This document shows, piece by piece, positions 16,851 to 25,314 of a stretch of DNA of 64,000 nt. The stretch is from contig NZ_MEHT01000012.1 of NCBI RefSeq assembly GCF_001870675.1, positions 1 through 64,000 on the forward strand, read 5' to 3'. The notes beneath the pieces are model-generated. The model saw only the letters and a program-made list of their open reading frames with translations, made no database searches and was not told where the DNA came from. The position numbers were made by a program, and so were the translations under genes. The stretch is from Roseinatronobacter thiooxidans. GTDB lineage: Bacteria > Pseudomonadota > Alphaproteobacteria > Rhodobacterales > Rhodobacteraceae. Within the stretch, counting starts at the first letter, position 1. Each line of letters begins with the position of its first letter.

Positions 16851-17831
16851 TCACACGAACATGGTGATGGCAAGAAACAGCGCAGCAAACAAGCCAGCGT
16901 CCCGGTTTGAACGGAACAGACGCAAGCACATTTGCGTGTCATCTATGTCAAGCTTGCCCAGTTGCCAGTTCATATGCCAGCCCATCGCCCAAGCGCCCGC
17001 AAGCCCCAGCGACATTTTCAGCGGGTCCGCCAGCGGGGCCAAAGCATAGATCACAGACAGCGACATCAGCACGACTGTGACAATCAAAAACCCCCGCAGC
17101 CATGTTTCGGTATTCTCGGCAAACAGGCGCGCGGTGGATTTGACGCCGATCAGTTCATCATCTTCGCGGTCCATATGGGCATAAATCGTGTCATAAAACA
17201 GCGTCCAGCTGATGCCCGCCAGATACAGAAACACCGCAGGCAGGCCCAGCGATCCGGTCTGCGCGGTCCATGCCAGCAGCGCACCCCAGTTAAAGGCCAG
17301 CCCCAGAAACACCTGCGGCCACCATGTAAAGCGCTTGGCAAACGGGTAGATCGCCACCAACCCCAGCGACAACACCCCCAGCCCCACCGCTGTCCAGTTG
17401 AAGGTGAACAGAATCAGCGCGGCAACCCCTGCCTGCACGGCCATCCAGATTGCCGCTTCCTTGGCCGTGACCTGACCTGACGGAATCGGGCGCGAACGGG
17501 TGCGCGCCACCTTGTCGTCAATGTCGCGGTCGGTAATGTCATTCCAGGTGCAGCCCGCCCCGCGCATCAGGAACGCGCCAATCCCGCAGCCCACGAAAAT
17601 CCACAAGGTCAGCCAGCCCGCCGTTTCGGGGAAAGCTGCGGCCCCCAGAAACACCCCCCACCAGCAGGGCAGCACCAACAGCCATGTGCCAATGGGGCGG
17701 TCGGCGCGCGACAGGCGCAGATAGGGTTTCAGATCGGGCGGTGCGTAGCGATCCACCCAATTTGCATCATAGGCATCCGCCACGCTGTCTTCTTGGCCCG
17801 CACCCTCTGGCCTTTGGTCGTTTCCGGTCAT
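16851..17831 (-). CDS. ubiA: 4-hydroxybenzoate octaprenyl/decaprenyl transferase
   Basis: Integral membrane enzyme that attaches the polyprenyl tail to 4-hydroxybenzoate in ubiquinone synthesis. Both Asp-rich motifs of the UbiA superfamily are present: the first in GCTWNDITDRDIDDKVARTR (NDxxDxxxD) and the second in DREDDELIGVKSTA. The chain is very hydrophobic with about eight membrane helices. I chose ATG 17831 (MTGNDQRPEGAG), giving 326 residues; the frame is open to 17909, but that would run into the divergent rsmE gene. It is separated from rsmE by only 12 bp, so promoters must overlap the opposite gene's start. Confidence 0.95.
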   Translation of the reverse strand: MTGNDQRPEGAGQEDSVADAYDANWVDRYAPPDLKPYLRLSRADRPIGTWLLVLPCWWGVFLGAAAFPETAGWLTLWIFVGCGIGAFLMRGAGCTWNDITDRDIDDKVARTRSRPIPSGQVTAKEAAIWMAVQAGVAALILFTFNWTAVGLGVLSLGLVAIYPFAKRFTWWPQVFLGLAFNWGALLAWTAQTGSLGLPAVFLYLAGISWTLFYDTIYAHMDREDDELIGVKSTARLFAENTETWLRGFLIVTVVLMSLSVIYALAPLADPLKMSLGLAGAWAMGWHMNWQLGKLDIDDTQMCLRLFRSNRDAGLFAALFLAITMFV

Positions 17832-17843
17832 AGTCTTGGCCTC

Positions 17844-18578
17844 ATGGACAGCAGCATCATCCGCGCGAAAATTCGCCTCTTTGTAGAGCAGCCTTTGGGT
17901 CAGGGGCAAGGCATTGCCCTGTCACAGGCGCAGGCGCATTACCTTAACACCGTTTTGCGCAAGCAAACGGGCACGCAAGTGGCGTTGTTTAACAGCCGCG
18001 ATGGCGAATGGCTGGCCGAAATTACCGAAATCGGGCGGCGCGGGGCGCTGGCCCTGTGTCTGGGCCAATCCGCCCCCCAGCGCATGCCCCCAGACCTGTG
18101 GCTTGTGTTTGCGCCCATCAAGAAAGCGCGCACCGATTTCATTGTCGAGAAGGCCGCGGAACTGGGCGCGGCGCGGATTCTGCCTGTGCAGACCGAATTC
18201 ACCAATTCCGAACGCATCCGCCAAGACCGCCTGCAAGCCCACGCGATCGAGGCCGCCGAGCAATGCGGCGGCACCTTTGTGCCAGAGGTGGCCGAGTTGC
18301 AACCGCTCTCGCGCCTGCTGGCGCATTGGCCAGAAGGGCGCGCGCTGATCTGGGCGGATGAAGACCTTGCCAATACGGCCCAAACCCCCAGCCTGCCCCC
18401 TGCCCCTGTCGCAATCCTGATCGGGCCAGAGGGGGGCTTTTCCCCGACCGAGCGCGCGCGCCTGCGTGCCATGTCCGGCGTGCAATCCATCTCGCTTGGG
18501 CCGCGCATTTTGCGTGCGGATACGGCAGCCGTGGCCGCCCTGACGCTGTGGCAGGCGCAAAAAGGGGATTGGGCGTGA
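17844..18578 (+). CDS. rsmE: 16S rRNA (uracil-1498-N3)-methyltransferase
   Basis: SPOUT-class enzyme methylating U1498 of 16S rRNA using S-adenosylmethionine. The 244-residue product starts at ATG 17844 (MDSSIIRAKIRLFVEQPL). It contains an N-terminal PUA-like part (HYLNTVLRKQTGTQVALFN), the segment ARILPVQTEFT, and the C-terminal knot signature IGPEGGFSPTERARL followed by SLGPRILRADTA. It is the first of at least three rightward genes; its stop overlaps the next start (GTGA). It is divergent from ubiA. Confidence 0.95.
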   Translation: MDSSIIRAKIRLFVEQPLGQGQGIALSQAQAHYLNTVLRKQTGTQVALFNSRDGEWLAEITEIGRRGALALCLGQSAPQRMPPDLWLVFAPIKKARTDFIVEKAAELGAARILPVQTEFTNSERIRQDRLQAHAIEAAEQCGGTFVPEVAELQPLSRLLAHWPEGRALIWADEDLANTAQTPSLPPAPVAILIGPEGGFSPTERARLRAMSGVQSISLGPRILRADTAAVAALTLWQAQKGDWA

Positions 18579-19537
18579 TCGCGCCCTTGCGTGCGCTGGT
18601 GCAGCGCCGCCAAGGGCATGCAGCGTTGCAGCAGGTTGCAAATGCAGCCTTTCCGACAGACCCGCCGCGCATTGCGCAGGTGATCAAGCAAGATGCCCGA
18701 TCCTGCGTCGCGCGTGCCACATGGCAGGGGCGAGAGGTGATCGTAAAGCAACATCATGTGGCCGATCCGGTGCCCGCCATGCAAGCACTTCACGCCGAAC
18801 ATGACCGCCTGCGCGCGCTGTTTCCTGTGGGCAAGCTGCATGCCGCCACCTGCCTTGCAACCGCCCCCGAAGCTGCGCTGGTGATCCTGCCTTTCGCCAC
18901 GGGAACACGCCTTGACCATGTGATCCCTGACGTGCCCGCGCCCATGCGGGCCGAACTGGTGCAGTTGGCGGGGCAATGGCTGGCCCATAGCCTTGGCAGA
19001 GAGGCGACAGCGGGCCAGTTCAGCCCCGGTTTCTGGGTCAAAATGGTACAGGCCGAACTGGCGGCAGCCCCACTTGGCCCCAATGACAGCGCCTTGGTGC
19101 AGGCAGTGATACAGCGGCTTGGGGAACGCGCCCCCCCTTTGCGCGGCCTGCCCGTGCCGAAAGGGCCAATCCATCAGGATTTCGCACCGCATAATATCTT
19201 GTGGGACGCAGATCGCGCGCGGCTGAGTGTGATCGACATCGACAAGCGCACCGACTTGCCCATTGCGCTGGACATGGCGCGGCTTTTGTCGGGGCTGACG
19301 CATCATCTGCTATGCGCGACCCCTGACATGCCGCTGCACAAAGGGCTGTGTCCTGACCTGCGCGCGGCGCTTTTGTCGGTCGGGGCGCTGGCGCATGAGG
19401 GGCCGAATGCGGGGATTTTCGACTTTCTGACCGGCGTGCGACTGGCCAAGGTTCTCATCGCGCATCATGGCTTGCGGTTTGGCCCGCCTGCCCGTGCGAC
19501 CATCCAAAACTGGCTGGAGACTGTGCCATGCCCCTGA
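18575..19537 (+). CDS. Phosphotransferase (APH-like kinase) family protein
   Basis: A 320-residue protein of the protein-kinase-like fold. The Brenner motif HQDFAPHNIL and the metal-binding Asp of VIDIDKRTDLP are both visible near residues 205-235, in the arrangement of aminoglycoside/choline-kinase-like enzymes. I chose GTG 18575, which overlaps the rsmE stop in GTGA and has an AAGGGG binding site 7 nt upstream. The next gene starts before its stop (10-bp overlap), so rsmE, this gene and the next form one operon. The substrate is unknown; a small-molecule or sugar kinase role is more likely than antibiotic resistance. Confidence 0.75.
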   Translation: MIAPLRALVQRRQGHAALQQVANAAFPTDPPRIAQVIKQDARSCVARATWQGREVIVKQHHVADPVPAMQALHAEHDRLRALFPVGKLHAATCLATAPEAALVILPFATGTRLDHVIPDVPAPMRAELVQLAGQWLAHSLGREATAGQFSPGFWVKMVQAELAAAPLGPNDSALVQAVIQRLGERAPPLRGLPVPKGPIHQDFAPHNILWDADRARLSVIDIDKRTDLPIALDMARLLSGLTHHLLCATPDMPLHKGLCPDLRAALLSVGALAHEGPNAGIFDFLTGVRLAKVLIAHHGLRFGPPARATIQNWLETVPCP

Positions 19538-20052
19538 TCCGCCCCGAATTGCGTGCGGTGCTGTCGCGCTGGTCCGAAGTTCTGACAGGGCTGGGTGTGG
19601 CACTGTTCGGCTTGTGGGCCTTGCAGGCGCGGGACAGTTTTTTCCAGCTGCTCGCTGTGCTTGTCATTCTGGCAGGGCTTGGCATTGCCTTCATCGGCTG
19701 GCGCAGGCTGCGGTTTCAGCGCGTGGGCACCGGGCCGGGCATTGTGCAGGTGGTTGAAGGGCAGATTTCCTATTTCGGGCCGGACGAGGGGGGATTCATC
19801 GCCCTGAATGATCTGGTGGAACTGCATCTGATTGATGCCGCACAGACTTGGCTGATGGTCGCGCAAGACGACACACGGTTGGAAATTCCGGTTGCGGCTT
19901 CGGGCAGCGACGCGCTTTTTGACGCCTTTGCCACCTTGCCAGACCTGCGCATGCAAGCCTTGCTGGATGCGCTGAATGACCCCGCCCCGCCCCATGCGCG
20001 CGCGATCTGGCTGCACCCGTCGCGGCGCAACCGCCATTTGCAGTTGCGCTGA
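19528..20052 (+). CDS. Small two-helix membrane protein, function unknown
   Basis: A 174-residue protein with two hydrophobic segments near the N-terminus (about 17-33 and 39-58) forming a hairpin, then a soluble beta-rich domain of about 110 residues (IVQVVEGQISYFGPDEGG and onward) that presumably faces the cytoplasm. I do not recognise a named family. It overlaps the kinase-like gene by 10 bp and is probably translated with it. The charged C-terminus (SRRNRHLQLR) lacks sorting signals. Confidence 0.7.
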   Translation: MPLIRPELRAVLSRWSEVLTGLGVALFGLWALQARDSFFQLLAVLVILAGLGIAFIGWRRLRFQRVGTGPGIVQVVEGQISYFGPDEGGFIALNDLVELHLIDAAQTWLMVAQDDTRLEIPVAASGSDALFDAFATLPDLRMQALLDALNDPAPPHARAIWLHPSRRNRHLQLR

Positions 20053-20119
20053 GGCTTGACTTGCCCGCGCGCAAACTCCAAGTCTGCCTCAACATCAGGA
20101 CCAGCAAATCGGAGCGCTT

Positions 20120-21490
20120 ATGTCCATTCCCCAGACCGGCGGCGGGCCGATTGAAGACATTTCCCAACTGGCCGAATATCTGGCCGAGGGCTGCAAGCCC
20201 AAGGAAGATTGGCGCATCGGCACCGAGCACGAGAAATTCGGCTATTGCCACGAGACGCTGAACCCCCTGCCCTATGACGGCCCACGCTCGATCAAGGCGA
20301 TGCTGGAAGGGTTGCGCGACCGTTTCGGCTGGGCGCCTGTGCTGGAAGGCGACAAGATTATCGGGCTGGAAAAGGACGGCGCGAATGTGTCGCTTGAACC
20401 GGGCGGGCAGTTGGAACTGTCAGGCGCACCGCTGGAAACCATCCACCAGACCTGTGACGAGGTGAACCAGCACCTGCGCGAAGTGCGCAGCGTGGCCGAT
20501 GACATTGGCGTGGGCTTTATCGGCCTTGGTGCCGCCCCGATCTGGAGCCACGAGCAGATGCCGGTCATGCCCAAGGGCCGCTATGCGCTGATGACCGATT
20601 ACATGGACCGTGTCGGCACCATGGGCAAAACGATGATGTATCGCACCTGCACGGTTCAGGTGAATCTCGACTTCTCGTCCGAGGCGGATATGGTGCAGAA
20701 ACTGCGCGTCGCACTGGCCTTGCAGCCTGTGGCAACAGCGCTTTTCGCCAATTCACCCTTTCTGGATGGCAAACCCAACGGCCACAAAAGCTGGCGCGCG
20801 CGCGTCTGGCGCGATCTGGATGCCGCGCGCACCGGCATGTTGCCTTTCGTGTTCGAAGACGGTTTCGGGTTCGAGGCATGGGTCGATTACGCCCTGGATG
20901 TGCCGATGTATTTTGTCTATCGGGATGGCAAATACATCAACGCTCTGGGCCAAAGCTTCCGCGACTTCCTGCAAGGCAAACTGCCTGCCCTGCCCGGTGA
21001 AATTCCCACATTGTCGGATTTCGCGGACCACCTGACGACGATCTTCCCCGAAGCGCGCGTCAAAAAATTCATCGAGATGCGCGGGGCCGATGGTGGGCCG
21101 TGGCGCAGGCTCTGCGCGCTGCCTGCCTTCTGGGTCGGGCTGACCTATGACCAAACCGCGCTGGATGCCGCATGGGATCTGGCCAAGAAACTGGACGCAG
21201 AAACCCGCGACGCCCTGCGCATTGCCGCATCTGTCGATGGGTTGCACGGGTCGGCAGGCCGGTTCAAACTGCATGATCTGGCGCGCGAGGTGGTGGATAT
21301 TGCCGAAGCGGGCCTGAAGGCCCGCGCCTGCCCCGGCGCAGGCGGCATGCTGCCCGATGAGACGCATTTCCTGAATGCGCTGAAAGAAAGCATCGAGACA
21401 GGCCAGATTCCCGCAGATGAACTGCTGGCGCGCTATCATGGCGACTGGCAGGGCGATCTGACCCGCATCTATGCCGATTACAGCTATTAG
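20120..21490 (+). CDS. gshA: Glutamate-cysteine ligase (class II type)
   Basis: First enzyme of glutathione synthesis: joins L-glutamate and L-cysteine using ATP; cytosolic. The 456-residue protein is of the plant/alphaproteobacterial type rather than the enterobacterial one, with the conserved start of the domain GTEHEKFGYC, the segment LEPGGQLELSGAPLETIH and the region RTCTVQVNLDFSSEADM. The start ATG 20120 has a GGAG binding site 7 nt upstream. A 67-bp gap separates it from the preceding operon. Glutathione supply is consistent with the nearby GST gene at 42939-43532, though that is a loose link. Confidence 0.95.
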   Translation: MSIPQTGGGPIEDISQLAEYLAEGCKPKEDWRIGTEHEKFGYCHETLNPLPYDGPRSIKAMLEGLRDRFGWAPVLEGDKIIGLEKDGANVSLEPGGQLELSGAPLETIHQTCDEVNQHLREVRSVADDIGVGFIGLGAAPIWSHEQMPVMPKGRYALMTDYMDRVGTMGKTMMYRTCTVQVNLDFSSEADMVQKLRVALALQPVATALFANSPFLDGKPNGHKSWRARVWRDLDAARTGMLPFVFEDGFGFEAWVDYALDVPMYFVYRDGKYINALGQSFRDFLQGKLPALPGEIPTLSDFADHLTTIFPEARVKKFIEMRGADGGPWRRLCALPAFWVGLTYDQTALDAAWDLAKKLDAETRDALRIAASVDGLHGSAGRFKLHDLAREVVDIAEAGLKARACPGAGGMLPDETHFLNALKESIETGQIPADELLARYHGDWQGDLTRIYADYSY

Positions 21491-21543
21491 GGCCAATTGC
21501 CACCCTGCTTGACGAGATGGCAGGCAGGGTGCAATCAATCCAC

Positions 21544-22467
21544 ATGTCGTATCCTGCGCCCCCCCCTCCGGCCAAAGCGGGCAAACCCGCGCCAAGCTGG
21601 AAACACCGCTTTGAAGACCGCCTGAGTGCGGTGCTTCTGGGGGCCACCCGTCTGCTGCCCTATAAGCGCCGGATTGCAACACTGGGTTGGATCGGTGCCA
21701 ATATCATCGGCCCTGTTGCAGGCATGCGGCCCCGGATACGCGCCAATCTGGCCCTGATCGCCCCTGACCTGCCAGAGCGTGAAATCCGGCGTATCTGCCG
21801 CCGCGTGCCCGGCAACATGGCCCGCGCCCTGGCCGAGACATTCGCCGGGCAGGATTTCATTAACCATGTCCGCAACAGCCCTGTCGAAGGGGGCGGCCTG
21901 CCCGCGCTGGAGACGGCGCGCGATGCGGGCCAGCCTGTGGTGCTGGTGACCGCGCATCTGGGCAATTACGAGGCCGCGCGCGTGGTGTTGCAAGACCGCG
22001 GCTGCAAGATTGCGGGCATCTACATGCCCATGCGCAACGCTGCATTCAACGCGCGCTATGTGGCGGCCATGTCACGCATCGGCAGCCCTGTATTCGCGCG
22101 CAACCGCACAGGGCTGGCTGGGCTGCTGAAATTCCTGCGCAAGGGCGGCATGATCGGGCTGGTCGCCGATCATTACATGGACCATGGCGAGTTGATGGAT
22201 TTCATGGGCCAGCCTGCGCGCACGGCGCTTTCATCGGCCGAGATTGCCTTGAAACATGGCGCATTGCTGGTGCCGGTTTACGGCATCCGCCAGCCCGATG
22301 GCACCAGCTTTCGCGTGCGGGTCGAGCAGCCCATTCCCCACACAGACGCAGCCACAATGACCCGCGCGCTGAATGCGTCAGTCGAAGCACTGGTGCGCGA
22401 CAACATGGACCAGTGGATGTGGTCGCACAGGCGCTGGAAGAAGAACACGCCCCGCAAAGCGCCCTAA
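21544..22467 (+). CDS. Lipid A biosynthesis acyltransferase (LpxL/HtrB family)
   Basis: Inner-membrane acyltransferase adding a secondary acyl chain to lipid A or a related lipid. The catalytic HX4E motif appears as HLGNYE near residue 145, followed by family segments (GKGGMIGLVADHYMD-like, here RKGGMIGLVADHYMD) and the C-terminal WMWSHRRWK typical of LpxL-like enzymes. I prefer ATG 21544 (MSYPAPPPP, 307 residues) over an in-frame ATG at 21517; the choice is uncertain because neither has a strong binding site. Whether it acts on lipid A or on ornithine/phospholipid is not decided by sequence. It ends 1 bp from the convergent ccoS. Confidence 0.85.
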   Translation: MSYPAPPPPAKAGKPAPSWKHRFEDRLSAVLLGATRLLPYKRRIATLGWIGANIIGPVAGMRPRIRANLALIAPDLPEREIRRICRRVPGNMARALAETFAGQDFINHVRNSPVEGGGLPALETARDAGQPVVLVTAHLGNYEAARVVLQDRGCKIAGIYMPMRNAAFNARYVAAMSRIGSPVFARNRTGLAGLLKFLRKGGMIGLVADHYMDHGELMDFMGQPARTALSSAEIALKHGALLVPVYGIRQPDGTSFRVRVEQPIPHTDAATMTRALNASVEALVRDNMDQWMWSHRRWKKNTPRKAP

Positions 22468-22468
22468 G

Positions 22469-22645
22469 TCAGTCATCATCCTTGGGCATGGGTTTGGGCT
22501 TGTCATCATAGCGCGTGTCCAGAATGCGCTGGCTGTCGCCATCGGGGTCGTCATACATGCCCTTGCGCAGCGTCCAGACAAACGCACCCAGACCCAAAAG
22601 GCCCAGAAACAGGGATACTGGTATCAGAATCGCCAGAACTTCCAT
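22469..22645 (-). CDS. ccoS: cbb3-type cytochrome oxidase assembly protein CcoS
   Basis: Small membrane protein needed to insert haem and copper into cbb3 oxidase. The 58-residue product begins MEVLAILIPVSLFLGLLGL, one membrane helix, followed by the family hallmark AFVWTLRKGMYDDPDGDSQRIL. A longer in-frame reading to 22720 overlaps ccoI and is not needed. It is the last gene of ccoGHIS, 8 bp after ccoI, and ends in a Lys/Asp-rich tail. Confidence 0.93.
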   Translation of the reverse strand: MEVLAILIPVSLFLGLLGLGAFVWTLRKGMYDDPDGDSQRILDTRYDDKPKPMPKDDD

Positions 22646-22653
22646 AATGCCCC

Positions 22654-24837
22654 TTATTTCAACCGCAGCGCATTCAGCGTCACGGATATGGACGAGATCG
22701 ACATGATCGCCGCCGCCCAAAGTGGTGTCGCATAGCCAAACAGGGCGACGGGCACGAAGATGACATTATAAATGCCAGATTGCCAGAAATTCTCGCGGAT
22801 GCGCCGCATGGCGGTTTTCGACATGCGCACCGCATCGGCCACAGGGGTGATGTCGCGGCCCAGCAGCACCATGTCGGACGCCGCGCGCGCCGCATCCAGC
22901 GCCGAGGCGGGCGAGATGGACACATGCGCCGCCGACAGGGCGACTGTGTCATTCAACCCGTCCCCCACCATCAGCACCTTATGGCCTGCCGCTTGCAGCG
23001 CGTTGATCTTGTCGGCCTTGTCCTGCGGCAAGGCACCGGCCTGCCAATCGGCGATATTCAGGCGCTGCGCCAGTTCCTGCACCGCGCCCGGCACATCGCC
23101 CGAGATCAGCCACACCGCCTTGCCCTGCGCCTGCAAGCCTGCGACCACATCGGCCGCACCGGGGCGCAAATGGTCGGCAAAGGTGAAAGCATGCGTCGCG
23201 CCACCCATCGCAAGATAGGCAGCCGTAGTTGTGCGCGCATCGGCCCCTACCCAATCGGCGCGGCCCAGCCGCACGCGCTGGCCCTGCCACTGGCCTTCCA
23301 TGCCATAGCCCGGCTGTTCGGTCACACTGTCCAACGCCGCAGGGTGCACCCCGCGTTCATGCAAGGCGCGCGCAAGGGCTTGCGCCAGCGGGTGGCTGGA
23401 CCCTTCGGCCAATGCCAGCGCCACAGCGCAACTGTCAGGCGCGTGCTGGTCCAGATTGGTGGGCACAGGCGTGCCCATTGTCAAAGTGCCGGTCTTGTCG
23501 AACACGACAGTGTCCACCTCGGCCAGCCGCTCCAACGCGGTGCCATCCTTTATCAGCAGACCCTTGCGAAACATCTTGCCGCTGGCCGATGTCACCACCG
23601 CAGGCACCGCCAGCCCCAGCGCGCAAGGGCATGTGATGATCAGGCTGGCCACGGCAATATTCAGCGACAGGCGCAGATCGCCGCCCGACAGATACATCCA
23701 GACCACAAACGCCCCGAAAGACAGAATCGGGATGGTGGGCGCGTAAGCACTGGCCGCGCGTTCGGCAGCAGTGGTGTAGCGGGTGCGCGCGGATTCGGCG
23801 GTGGCCACAAGATCGGCCATGCGGTGAAGCGAGCTGTCCTTGCCCGCCGCTGTGACGCGTACCTGCAAGGGGCCGGTCAGATTAACCTCTCCCGCGCTGA
23901 CAATCACACCTTGTGCGGCGAAAACCGGCAATGTCTCGCCCGTCAGAAGCGCGCGGTCAATCTCGGATTTGCCAGAAATGATGACGCCATCCACCGGCAT
24001 GCGCCCGCCGGGGCGCACCACCACCACATCGCCCACAGCCAGATCAGCCACCTGCACCGTGCTTTCCACCCCATCCACCAACCGCACAGCGCGCGGCACT
24101 TCCAAGGCGGACAATTCCTGCGCGGCGGAACGGGCTACGGCGCGTGCGCGAAAATCCAGATAGCGGCCTGCCAGCAAAAAGAAGATCAGCATGACAACCG
24201 CTTCAAAATAGGCGTGTTCGCCCGATTGCAACGTCTCGTATATGGAAATGAACAGCGTCAGAACAAGCGCCACAGATATCGGCGCGTCCATATCCATGCG
24301 GCCCGCGCGTAGCGCTTTCCATGCGTTGCGAAAGAAGGGCTGGCCCGCGAAAGCCACTGTTGGCACAGCAATCAGCGCCGATATCAGGTGGAACATGTCG
24401 CGCGTGGCCCCTTCGGCCCCCGCCCAGACCGCCACTGACAGCAGCATGATATTCATCATCGCAAAGCCTGAAACGCCCAACCGCATCAGCAATTCGCGGC
24501 CCTGCTTTTCGGTTTCTGTCATCGACAGGGTGCCGGGGTCCAGCTCGTGTGCTTCATAGCCCAGCCTGTCCAGCCGCGAAATGACATCACTGGCTTCAAC
24601 CCCCGCTTTCGCATCCACGCTTAGGCGTTTCAGCGTCAGGTTCAGCCGGACAGAGCGCACCCCCTCCATCTGCGCCATGCCGCGTTCGATCGTGCCAATA
24701 CAGGCCGCGCAATGCACATCTGGCACCGACAGCAGAATCCGCGCATCGGGCAAGGCCGCCTTGCCCGCCAGCGCTTCGGCGGCAGGGGCGGCATCGCAGG
24801 CCGGACAGGCCGAGGGGCGGATCGTCACGCTATGCAT
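22654..24837 (-). CDS. ccoI: Copper-translocating P-type ATPase CcoI
   Basis: P1B-type ATPase that supplies copper to cbb3 oxidase. The 727-residue protein has an N-terminal CPACDAAP motif, a heavy-metal-binding domain with CAACIGT near residue 45, about eight membrane helices, the CPC metal channel motif (ITCPCALGLAVPAVVT), the phosphorylation site DKTGTLT and the hinge GDGLNDTVAL. I chose ATG 24837 with a good AAGGGGG binding site; a TTG one codon upstream is also in frame. It lies 9 bp after ccoH in the ccoGHIS operon, which, with CcoS, marks it as the assembly-type rather than the detoxification-type copper pump. Confidence 0.95.
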   Translation of the reverse strand: MHSVTIRPSACPACDAAPAAEALAGKAALPDARILLSVPDVHCAACIGTIERGMAQMEGVRSVRLNLTLKRLSVDAKAGVEASDVISRLDRLGYEAHELDPGTLSMTETEKQGRELLMRLGVSGFAMMNIMLLSVAVWAGAEGATRDMFHLISALIAVPTVAFAGQPFFRNAWKALRAGRMDMDAPISVALVLTLFISIYETLQSGEHAYFEAVVMLIFFLLAGRYLDFRARAVARSAAQELSALEVPRAVRLVDGVESTVQVADLAVGDVVVVRPGGRMPVDGVIISGKSEIDRALLTGETLPVFAAQGVIVSAGEVNLTGPLQVRVTAAGKDSSLHRMADLVATAESARTRYTTAAERAASAYAPTIPILSFGAFVVWMYLSGGDLRLSLNIAVASLIITCPCALGLAVPAVVTSASGKMFRKGLLIKDGTALERLAEVDTVVFDKTGTLTMGTPVPTNLDQHAPDSCAVALALAEGSSHPLAQALARALHERGVHPAALDSVTEQPGYGMEGQWQGQRVRLGRADWVGADARTTTAAYLAMGGATHAFTFADHLRPGAADVVAGLQAQGKAVWLISGDVPGAVQELAQRLNIADWQAGALPQDKADKINALQAAGHKVLMVGDGLNDTVALSAAHVSISPASALDAARAASDMVLLGRDITPVADAVRMSKTAMRRIRENFWQSGIYNVIFVPVALFGYATPLWAAAIMSISSISVTLNALRLK

Positions 24838-24846
24838 CAAGCCCCC

Positions 24847-25314
24847 TTAGCGGATGTGCAAAACCACACGCTGGCGAAATTCTGTGCCGTCAGCGGCCAC
24901 GGCATGCAGGCGGATATTCCAGTTCCCCTCGCCAATATCGACCGGCGCGCGATACGCCCCATCGACAAAGCGGAACTCTGGCACCTGATCGGCACGCACA
25001 TGGGTGGCCGCCCCCAGAACCGCATCCAGATGCGCCACACGCACTGGCCCGTCTGCATCGGTGATCGCAAGTTTCAGCATGCCATCTTCATGGGTGGCCT
25101 TCACCTCCCAGCCCAAAGCAAGCTGTTCGGCCAGTTCCTGATTGAAATTCTGACTGGCCACGAAAGAGTTGTCCACTTCCAGCCCCGGAAAGGTACTGAC
25201 CGCATTATAGGCCAAGGTCAGATTGGCGGCCAGAATGACGCCGAAGGATGACACCGCGATGATCAGAACCTTGCGCCCTGTCATCTGGAATTTGCGGCCC
25301 GAATTTTGTGTCAT
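24847..25314 (-). CDS. ccoH: FixH/CcoH family cbb3 oxidase assembly protein
   Basis: Single-span membrane protein that stabilises cbb3 oxidase during assembly. The 155-residue protein starts at ATG 25314 (MTQNSGRKFQMTGRKVLI), has one membrane helix at about 16-37 and a periplasmic FixH domain with FNQELAEQLALGWEV and the C-terminal sequence GNWNIRLHAVAADGTEFRQR. The start overlaps the ccoG stop in ATGA, indicating translational coupling. The order ccoG-ccoH-ccoI-ccoS is conserved in Rhodobacter (rdxBHIS). Confidence 0.93.
   Translation of the reverse strand: MTQNSGRKFQMTGRKVLIIAVSSFGVILAANLTLAYNAVSTFPGLEVDNSFVASQNFNQELAEQLALGWEVKATHEDGMLKLAITDADGPVRVAHLDAVLGAATHVRADQVPEFRFVDGAYRAPVDIGEGNWNIRLHAVAADGTEFRQRVVLHIR

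Noticed and set aside
18575-19537. Aminoglycoside resistance kinase
   Set aside because: Only the general kinase-fold motifs are present; the gene is embedded in a housekeeping operon and shows no sign of mobility, so a resistance call is not supported.
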